DNA of 11,144 bases, taken from Methanobacterium sp. Its GTDB lineage: Archaea > Methanobacteriota > Methanobacteria > Methanobacteriales > Methanobacteriaceae. The stretch is from contig PMGM01000016.1 of NCBI GenBank assembly GCA_003158115.1, positions 1-11,144 on the forward strand, in the 5' to 3' direction. Shown here piece by piece: positions 5,709 to 11,144 of this stretch; the first letter of the stretch is position 1; each line of letters opens with the position of its first letter. Both the position numbers and the translations under genes were made by a program. The notes beneath the pieces were generated by a model, which saw only the letters and a program-made list of their open reading frames with translations, searched no databases and had not been told where the DNA came from.

Positions 5709-6530
5709 CTATTCCTTCTTCTCTTCTTCGGTTAAAACTTCTTCTACTATTTCTTCAGCTTCTACTTCTTTAACAGCTTCATCAACAATTACTTCTTCGG
5801 CTATCTCTGCTTCAGCTTCTTCTTCCACTTTTTTCTCGAAGACATCAACAAATTCAACTTTTTCAATGTTCTCCATGTTTTCCCAGATGTCCCTGGCTAT
5901 TCTGAACCTGGCAAATGTAATGTCCATGTATGGTTTTTTATCAAATTTAGCCATTTCATCCATGGCTATTCGAACAACACCATCAATTATTTGTATGTCG
6001 TGTTTGTCAGAATCGAGATTTGGTGCTGAGTAATGTAGTTCGATCATGCTTTTAACCTTGTCAACATCGTCTTCTATTTCTTTAATTACTTTGATGTTGT
6101 ATTCTAGGTTTTTTCCAGCAAGTTCATGGTTAAAGTCTACCCTTACTCTTCCACCACTAACACTCCTAATAATTCCAGTAGTCCCGTCAGATGTTATTGC
6201 CATACCAACTTCTGGTTTCATTCCCTGTTTCTTGAATTCTCCCATTGGTATGAGTTGTAAAAGCTTTGGATCTCTTAATCCAAATCCTTCTTCGGGAGTT
6301 ATTTCTACTATCTTCTCTTCTCCCTCTTCCATTCCTATAATTGCTTCGTCAAGTCCCTTTAATACGTGTCCGCCACCTACCACTATTGGTATTGCACCGT
6401 AAGATTTATTATCTAATTTAATTCCAGCTTCTTCCGCCACATTTTCATCGGTTGTATCAAAGACATTACCTGTCTCCTGAACCTTTCCTGTGTACTCAAG
6501 TCTTATAAAATCTCCTTCTTTCACTGCCAT
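5709..6530 (-). CDS. Long archaeal FKBP/SlyD-type peptidyl-prolyl cis-trans isomerase
   Basis: A folding helper that isomerises Xaa-Pro bonds and acts as a chaperone in the cytoplasm; there is no signal peptide. FKBP fold: [12 protein letters not shown] (6-17), VFDTT (23-27), then [20 protein letters not shown] (48-67), containing the Val-Val/GLDEAI active-site loop. [19 protein letters not shown] (66-84) leads into the insert-in-flap chaperone domain (about 85-135). [17 protein letters not shown] (132-148) closes the catalytic domain. Residues 150-232 form the extra C-terminal alpha/beta domain of the long methanogen FKBPs. The last 40 residues (from 233) are mostly Glu/Val/Ala with Lys at the end, a very acidic, probably helical or disordered tail. 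Start is firm: AGGAGG at 6544-6539, 8 bases before the ATG, lies inside the upstream gene, and the two genes overlap by 10 bp. The tail replaces the His-rich metal-binding tail of bacterial SlyD. Confidence 0.93.
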   Translation of the reverse strand: MAVKEGDFIRLEYTGKVQETGNVFDTTDENVAEEAGIKLDNKSYGAIPIVVGGGHVLKGLDEAIIGMEEGEEKIVEITPEEGFGLRDPKLLQLIPMGEFKKQGMKPEVGMAITSDGTTGIIRSVSGGRVRVDFNHELAGKNLEYNIKVIKEIEDDVDKVKSMIELHYSAPNLDSDKHDIQIIDGVVRIAMDEMAKFDKKPYMDITFARFRIARDIWENMENIEKVEFVDVFEKKVEEEAEAEIAEEVIVDEAVKEVEAEEIVEEVLTEEEKKE

Positions 6531-7618
6531 ATCTCTAGCCTCCTGTGGGGTATTCTTTTTCGAAATTCATTTAGAACTTCTTTATTTTTATATTTTAATA
6601 TACGAACAACAGATGGGTATCTGTCTATATACTTATGTACACCCTCCTTAAAAATACCCGCCTCAAGTGATGACATTACCCTATTTTTGTAGTGTCTGCT
6701 AAAACCTTGAGAAATAGATTTTTCAACATCTAAAATAGTATTGAAGGGCCTGTTATTTATCAAAGTCTCTGCTGTAGTATTATCAATCAATGTAAGTGAT
6801 TTAAGGTCCTCAATAGTGATATTATTTACCCTTTCAAGTATTCCATTCTCATCACGTACATTGTGAAGGGGTGCATTACCATTATCAATTTCCTTCCTAA
6901 GTATCTTAATTGTTTCAGGTGGGAGCATATCAACAGTAGCATCCAGATCACCTGAAATAATGGATTCTCTTATTTTGGTACCACTAACACCTTCCAGACG
7001 GTTCACAAAGATGAATTTTCCCTTAAAATCAAATCCAATTTTTTTCATTGATTTTGAAAGGGAAACTATAACATAATTATCTTCATCGAGTTTTCCATTG
7101 AGAATTATTTCCTTAGACTCCATATCAACAATTTTATAGGGTTTAGGTGCAACACCGATACCCTTTTCTATCCTCTTTAGAATAGTTTCAAATCCTGGAA
7201 ATGGCCTGTATCCTCTAGGGATGTAGTCCGCATCTAAAGCCATGAAAGTCTTGGCCAGACAGAGGGAATATTGACCCGAACCCATTATACCCATTGGAGG
7301 CCCTTCAACCACTATATCTGCCCCTACCGCTATTGCGGTTTCTGCACGTGCTTCACGTGTCATAATATATGGGAGTCCCCTTCCACTTCTTTCCAATGGC
7401 CCTGGTACAACAGCAACAAATAAGCTGTCTGGAACTTGGCTTTTTGATTTGTACATACAGTATCTGTGCCCAAGATGTAGAGGAGAGTATTCTGTAAAAT
7501 CTGCAATTATATTAATATCCCCTTCTACTTCACCATAAATAGGTTCAGTCTCAAAATCCTTCTTTAAAATCGTCCTATCTCTATCAAGGATTTTTCTGAT
7601 TAATTTTTGACTATCCAA
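6521..7618 (-). CDS. TmcAL-like nucleotidyltransferase (HxGH family), possible tRNA-modifying enzyme
   Basis: A 365-residue member of the nucleotidyltransferase superfamily. [20 protein letters not shown] (40-59) contains the ATP-binding H48-L-G-H51 motif, and VSGTKIRES (211-219) is the second nucleotide-binding signature. The match to bacterial TmcAL (UPF0348/YlbM) runs along the whole chain. [20 protein letters not shown] (87-106) parallels its R-A-x-x-A-x-x-x-GADLVLELP segment. [13 protein letters not shown] follows where TmcAL has its S/A-rich helix, and [19 protein letters not shown] near the end parallels its RVLGFN-x-x-G segment. TmcAL activates acetate with ATP to acetylate the wobble C34 of elongator tRNA-Met. 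Whether this archaeal form does the same is unknown, and archaea also have the acetyl-CoA enzyme TmcA. Start: TTG at 7618-7616 with AGGGGT about 7 bases upstream; the next Met (55) would delete HLGH. It overlaps fkbp by 10 bp. Confidence 0.78.
   Translation of the reverse strand: MDSQKLIRKILDRDRTILKKDFETEPIYGEVEGDINIIADFTEYSPLHLGHRYCMYKSKSQVPDSLFVAVVPGPLERSGRGLPYIMTREARAETAIAVGADIVVEGPPMGIMGSGQYSLCLAKTFMALDADYIPRGYRPFPGFETILKRIEKGIGVAPKPYKIVDMESKEIILNGKLDEDNYVIVSLSKSMKKIGFDFKGKFIFVNRLEGVSGTKIRESIISGDLDATVDMLPPETIKILRKEIDNGNAPLHNVRDENGILERVNNITIEDLKSLTLIDNTTAETLINNRPFNTILDVEKSISQGFSRHYKNRVMSSLEAGIFKEGVHKYIDRYPSVVRILKYKNKEVLNEFRKRIPHRRLEIWQ
6539..6544 (-). promoter_or_regulatory. FKBP ribosome-binding site inside the upstream gene
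   Basis: AGGAGG on the minus strand lies within the last codons of the nucleotidyltransferase gene and 8 bases before the FKBP ATG. With the 10-bp overlap this points to translational coupling of the pair. Confidence 0.7.
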
Positions 7619-7729
7619 ATTAATTACCCCTATTATTAAATTATAATTCTATGTATACTATCATAATAATAGTTCTATGAATCAAAAGATAAAAATATCA
7701 TATAAAATATAAAATTATCAGGTGTAAAA
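7619..7729. promoter_or_regulatory. Divergent promoter region: nucleotidyltransferase/fkbp (left) and pyrC (right)
   Basis: An almost pure A/T spacer of 111 bp between two outward-facing genes. Ribosome-binding sites sit at both ends: AGGGGT for the left gene (about 7630-7625, minus) and CAGGTG at 7719-7724 for pyrC. Several TATA-like strings occur (GATAAAAATAT near 7688-7698 for pyrC; ACTATTATTATGAT, minus, near 7675-7662 for the left gene), but I cannot decide which are used. No clear operator dyad was seen. Confidence 0.45.
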
Positions 7730-9028
7730 ATGTTGGATCTCTGCTTATCAAACTGTAAAATTGTCCCTGGAAATATCATGTGTAATATTGGAGTGGATGA
7801 GGGCAAAATTGTTTCAATAAAAAAAATTCCTATTTCAGCGGAAAAAATTATCGATGTTTCTGGAAATATTATATTTCCGGGATTAATCGATTCCCATGTA
7901 CACATGAGAGACCCTGGTTTCACCTACAAAGAAGATTTTAGAACTGGTACTGAAGCAGCTGCAACTGGAGGTTTCACAACTGTGCTGGATATGCCAAATA
8001 CCAAACCTGTAACCAACACAGACAAAGCATACATGGAAAAGCTTAAGATAGCTGAAAGAAAAAGTCTTGTCGACTTTGGTTTTCATGTGGGTGCTGATAA
8101 TTTAGACCAAATACAAAAACTTGCTTCATTAAAACCTGCTTCATTCAAGATATTTATGGATTTGTATGAAGATGATTTTTTATTAAAAATGTTTTCCAAA
8201 ATATCTGAGTTAACCAAAAATAAGGATTATAAACCAGTTGTATCACTTCATGCAGAGGATAATAAAATTGTTGATCATTGTACTCAAATAAAAAAATCTG
8301 AAGGTGAGTTAAATCCAACTATTTATATAGAAGCTCGGCCTTCCCAAGCAGAAGAGGTTGCTGTATCTAAAGCAATTTCATTTGCTAATAAATTTAATCT
8401 AAACATTCATATCTGCCATGCTAGCGTGAAAAAATCCTTAGATTTAATAATTAATGCCAAGAATGATGGTTGTAATATTACATCAGAAATAACACCACAT
8501 CATCTCTTTTTAGATTCAGAATATCTGACAAAGTTTGGAAGCTTCGCAAAAACAAACCCTCCACTTAGAAAAGTTGCTGATAAAATATGTTTAAAGGATC
8601 TACATTTGACTGATTTGATTGGAACGGATCATGCACCTCACACAATTGGGGAGAAGAAACATAATATCTGGGATGCACCTCCTGGAATTCCAGGACTTGA
8701 AACAGCATTACCATTACTTTTAACAAAAGTAAACCAGAATAAGATGTCTTTTGTTGATGTTAAAAGATTGTTATGCGAAAATCCTGCAAGGATATTTAAC
8801 ATACCAAATAAAGGTTTCATAAAGGAAGGTATGGATGCAGATTTTGTTGTAGTTGACATGAAAAAGGGAGATATTATTAAACCTGAAAATTTTCATTCAA
8901 AAGCCCATTATTCACCATTTGAAAGCTTTAAAGTAAAAGGATTACCTATTATGACGATTGTAAGAGGGAATGTTGTTATGATCGATGGTGAAATCATTGA
9001 TAACAGTGGAAAATTTGTTTACAGTTGA
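7730..9028 (+). CDS. pyrC: Dihydroorotase
   Basis: The third step of de novo pyrimidine synthesis: reversible cyclisation of N-carbamoyl-L-aspartate to L-dihydroorotate, in the cytoplasm. It is a 432-residue amidohydrolase of the class I (PyrC of Gram-positive/archaeal) type. The zinc site is complete: DSHVHMRDPGF with His56 and His58, the lysine to be carbamylated (Lys140, ASFKIFMD), His174 in SLHAED, His230 in IHICHAS, and Asp300 in GTDHAPHT. The substrate-binding strings MRDPGF and MPNTKP (88-93) are present, as are TNPPLR (275-280) and PPGIPGLETALPLLL (317-331). The C-terminal beta-sandwich (ENPARIFNIPNKGFIKEGMDADFVVVD, about 350-376) is typical of cyclic amidohydrolases. The ATG has CAGGTG 5 bases upstream. 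It stands alone on the plus strand; the salvage gene upp at the other end of the window belongs to the same metabolic area but is not linked in an operon. Confidence 0.96.
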   Translation: MLDLCLSNCKIVPGNIMCNIGVDEGKIVSIKKIPISAEKIIDVSGNIIFPGLIDSHVHMRDPGFTYKEDFRTGTEAAATGGFTTVLDMPNTKPVTNTDKAYMEKLKIAERKSLVDFGFHVGADNLDQIQKLASLKPASFKIFMDLYEDDFLLKMFSKISELTKNKDYKPVVSLHAEDNKIVDHCTQIKKSEGELNPTIYIEARPSQAEEVAVSKAISFANKFNLNIHICHASVKKSLDLIINAKNDGCNITSEITPHHLFLDSEYLTKFGSFAKTNPPLRKVADKICLKDLHLTDLIGTDHAPHTIGEKKHNIWDAPPGIPGLETALPLLLTKVNQNKMSFVDVKRLLCENPARIFNIPNKGFIKEGMDADFVVVDMKKGDIIKPENFHSKAHYSPFESFKVKGLPIMTIVRGNVVMIDGEIIDNSGKFVYS

Positions 9029-9104
9029 AGATATTTAGTTTATAATTTATTTAATTTAATTACAGATAAATTTCTACAGTTGAATGATATTTGTAGGTTT
9101 AATA

Positions 9105-9168
9105 TATTTTATTTTCAAATTTTCATAATATTGTATAATGTAATGTTTAAAAAAGGAAATAAAATAAT
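9105..9168. terminator. AT-rich convergent terminator region (pyrC and DUF11 gene)
   Basis: The 149-bp gap 9029-9177 between convergent stops holds no gene. On the plus strand it carries short T-runs (ATTTTATTTTCAAATTTT, 9106-9123) suited to ending pyrC. On the minus strand, just past the surface-protein stop, it carries a TTATTTTATTTCC then T6 stretch (9166-9149). Both are runs without stems, so each is a modest candidate. Confidence 0.35.
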
Positions 9169-9177
9169 TAGGGATTC

Positions 9178-11144
9178 TTATCCTATTTTTGTTCTATTTC
9201 TTCCCACCGAAATAACTAATCCACTAACTATCATTAGTATTGCTAGTATCAAAGCTGTAATTGGTGTTCCTGTGTGTTGCATTGGAATTGTTTTTCCTTG
9301 AGAATTCCCATATAATCCATGGCATTTTTCATGTTTTCCATGATGTTTAGCCTTTTTTACATTAACTGTTGCACTTGCTGCCCTATCATTTAATGTAGGG
9401 TCATATGTTGAAGAGTACACTTTTGCATTGTTCTGAATTATTCCTACAGTTTCAACTCCAGATTTTATGTTCAGTATTGCATTTGTGTTTCTTAATACTG
9501 TTCCAATTGTCCATATTCCTGTTTTTGGATTGTATGATCCGTAGTTAGTTGATGATGAAATGTATGTTAATCCTTTAGGTAATTTATCAATTACATAAAC
9601 ATTTAATGCAGTGTCGGGGCCATGATTATGGACTATTATTGTGTATATAATTGTTTCGTGTAATGATGGGTTTGTTGGTTTGACTGTTTTTGTTATGGAT
9701 AGATCTGCTGCTTCTGGAACATTGAGTGTTTTGGAGTCTTGGTTGTTATTTGGGTTAGGATCGTACTCATTTTCCCCTGTTTTATTTGCTGTATTTGTTA
9801 TATTGCCAGTTTTCTCTATTTGGGCAAGGATGGTTAACAACATTGTAGTACCATTGTTTATATTTCCTATTATCCAAACACCTGATGTGGAGTTGTACGT
9901 TCCTTGTGTAACGGTTGATAAGATATATTTCAATCCAGTAGGGAGTAAATCTGTTACTTGAACTCCGGTGGCTTGATCTGGACCGTAATTATGTGCTTTA
10001 ATTGTGAATGTAACATTATCCAGATAGTTAGGAGTTGTTGTACTTGCATATTTCATAATTCCTATATCTGCAGTTTTTAGGTGTGTCACTACCGTTGAAT
10101 TCATATCTTGTGAATTTAGACTTGTTACTGTTGCAGTGTTGATTATGTCTTGATTAGCAGATTGAAGTACTGTACCCATAATAAATATTGTTTCATTTTG
10201 ATTTGCGATGAGAGTGTCTAAATCTAAGTATCCTGATGCTGGTGGCCATGGACTCCATGTACTGGTATTTCCTGAAAGTGAATATTGTGCTCCTGTGACT
10301 AATGGGTTAATATCATCAAATAAATGGACATCTAATGCATCTGAAGGTCCGTTATTTTTGATGAATATTTTATAATTAATAATTCCTCCAGGTAGTACAG
10401 ATGCATTTCCAGTTTTGATTATAGTCAAATTAGCTAATGCATTAACATTAGTTAATGCACTTGCATTAGTTACATTAGGATCTGTAGGAGATGTTACATT
10501 AGCCGTATTATTCAGTACAGTACCATTAGGAGTATTAGAAGGAACAATACCACTAAACACTAATGTTTTAATATCATTTGGCGCCATAACATCCAGATTA
10601 TAAGAACCTGTCCAACCACCCATCGGAGTGCCATTTAATGTCCACGTTACACCAGTTAAAACTGGAATAATATCATTTACAATTACATTTTGAGCATTAC
10701 TAGGACCATCATTCGTAACAACCACAGTATAAACCAAACTATTACCAGCAGTAACCGTAGCAGCAGCTGTTTTAGTTATAATCAAATTAGCCAAGGTATT
10801 CACATTGGTAACAGCACTAGCATTAGTTACATTAGGATCTGTTGGAGATGTCACATTCGCCGTATTATTCAACACAGTACCATTCACAGTTGAAGATGGA
10901 ACAGTACCAGTAAACAGTAATGTATCAACCTCACCCGGTGTTAAAACACCTAAGATAGTTGAACCTGTCCATAGACCTTCAGCTACACCATTCAAAGTCC
11001 ACGTTACACCACTTAAAACCGGAACAATATCATCCACAACCACATCTTGAGCATCACTAGGACCATTATTCGTAACAACCACAGTATAAACCAAACTATT
11101 ACCCGCAGTAACCGTAGCAGCCGCAGTCTTAGTAATAGTCAAAT
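9178..11144 (-). CDS. DUF11-repeat surface (adhesin-like) protein, membrane-anchored; 5' part beyond window
   Basis: The reading frame is open to the window edge, so only the C-terminal 655 or so residues are seen; the first full codon is an internal Leu (TTG). It has five tandem DUF11/beta-sandwich repeats (119, 119, 121, 121 and about 120 residues). Each opens like (L/I)-T-I-x-K-T and carries Y-T-(I/V)-x-V-x-N-x-GP-(S/D), then a V-x-D-x-(L/V)-P element and a late N-N-T-A-x-V. N-x-T/S sequons are dense, as expected for a glycosylated wall protein. After repeat 5 come a His/Lys-rich linker with the only cysteine seen (HHGKHEKCHG), then PMQHTG, a hydrophobic segment of about 20 residues and a short basic tail (RNRTK). 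The protein should be exported and held in the membrane or wall with repeats outside. Its ligand is unknown. Signal peptide and promoter lie outside the window. Confidence 0.9.
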   Translation of the reverse strand, partial: LTITKTAAATVTAGNSLVYTVVVTNNGPSDAQDVVVDDIVPVLSGVTWTLNGVAEGLWTGSTILGVLTPGEVDTLLFTGTVPSSTVNGTVLNNTANVTSPTDPNVTNASAVTNVNTLANLIITKTAAATVTAGNSLVYTVVVTNDGPSNAQNVIVNDIIPVLTGVTWTLNGTPMGGWTGSYNLDVMAPNDIKTLVFSGIVPSNTPNGTVLNNTANVTSPTDPNVTNASALTNVNALANLTIIKTGNASVLPGGIINYKIFIKNNGPSDALDVHLFDDINPLVTGAQYSLSGNTSTWSPWPPASGYLDLDTLIANQNETIFIMGTVLQSANQDIINTATVTSLNSQDMNSTVVTHLKTADIGIMKYASTTTPNYLDNVTFTIKAHNYGPDQATGVQVTDLLPTGLKYILSTVTQGTYNSTSGVWIIGNINNGTTMLLTILAQIEKTGNITNTANKTGENEYDPNPNNNQDSKTLNVPEAADLSITKTVKPTNPSLHETIIYTIIVHNHGPDTALNVYVIDKLPKGLTYISSSTNYGSYNPKTGIWTIGTVLRNTNAILNIKSGVETVGIIQNNAKVYSSTYDPTLNDRAASATVNVKKAKHHGKHEKCHGLYGNSQGKTIPMQHTGTPITALILAILMIVSGLVISVGRNRTKIG
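10429..11142 (-). repeat. Two near-identical 357-bp tandem repeats inside the DUF11 gene
   Basis: Units 11142-10786 and 10785-10429 are each exactly 357 bp (119 codons). They share long matching strings; for example TTAGTTACATTAGGATCTGT (plus-strand text) occurs in both, and NGTVLNNTANVTSP is identical in both proteins. The next three units (10428-10066, 10065-9703, 9702 to about 9343) are 363, 363 and about 360 bp and clearly more diverged. This suggests recent duplication or gene conversion at the N-terminal side; more copies may lie beyond the edge. Confidence 0.8.

Noticed and set aside
6046..6402. Open frame opposite the FKBP gene
   Set aside because: Ser/Pro/Thr-rich shadow of the acidic FKBP gene; no start signal.
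10415..11050. Several plus-strand open frames opposite the DUF11 gene
   Set aside because: They repeat with the 357-bp unit, which is expected from the antisense of a tandem repeat; no independent signals.
10429..11144. CRISPR-like regular repeats
   Set aside because: The period is 357 bp and in frame with a protein domain; there are no short repeats with unique spacers.

Overview
The window looks like a chromosomal segment of a methanogenic archaeon of the order Methanobacteriales, most likely Methanobacterium or a close relative. The reasons are an AT-rich sequence, an archaeal L10e ribosomal protein, the KEOPS subunit Pcc1, the methanofuran-pathway decarboxylase MfnA, Shine-Dalgarno sites of the AGGAGG/GGTGAT type, T-run terminators without hairpins, and a large membrane-anchored DUF11-repeat surface protein typical of pseudomurein methanogens. 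The genus is inferred; the genes themselves are recognised from their own motifs.

Layout, left to right. At 1-163 (+) lies the 3' end of upp (uracil phosphoribosyltransferase), whose reading frame appears broken by one extra base. It converges, 4 bp apart, on a minus-strand block read right to left: rpl10e (4805-4323), ppsA (4299-1999), a poly-T terminator, then mfnA (1883-717) and the fumarase beta subunit (683-168). The stretch 4806-5255 has no convincing gene. It holds the rpl10e promoter area, two small hairpins and a possible remnant of a small SHOCT-like gene. At 5256-5680 (+) come pcc1 and a 54-codon gene for a small basic membrane protein. These converge on a minus-strand pair: a TmcAL-like nucleotidyltransferase (7618-6521) that overlaps by 10 bp a long archaeal FKBP/SlyD-type prolyl isomerase (6530-5709). 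A 111-bp divergent promoter region separates that pair from pyrC (dihydroorotase, 7730-9028, +). At the right edge, on the minus strand and cut by the window end, is a DUF11-repeat surface protein with five visible repeats, a His/Lys/Cys-rich linker and a C-terminal membrane anchor preceded by an MQHTG motif.

Functionally this is mostly housekeeping: pyrimidine synthesis and salvage (pyrC, upp), central carbon metabolism (ppsA feeding gluconeogenesis, fumarase in the partial reductive TCA path), C1 cofactor synthesis (mfnA), translation and tRNA modification (rpl10e, pcc1, possibly the TmcAL-like protein), and protein folding (FKBP). I see no defence system, CRISPR array, transposase, tRNA or rRNA. 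The points most worth a second look are the lesion in upp, the uncharacterised TmcAL-like/FKBP coupled pair, the pcc1-linked small membrane protein, the degraded-looking stretch at 4931-5200, lysine-codon runs that can double as terminators for the opposing gene, and the repeat structure and unusual tail of the surface protein.
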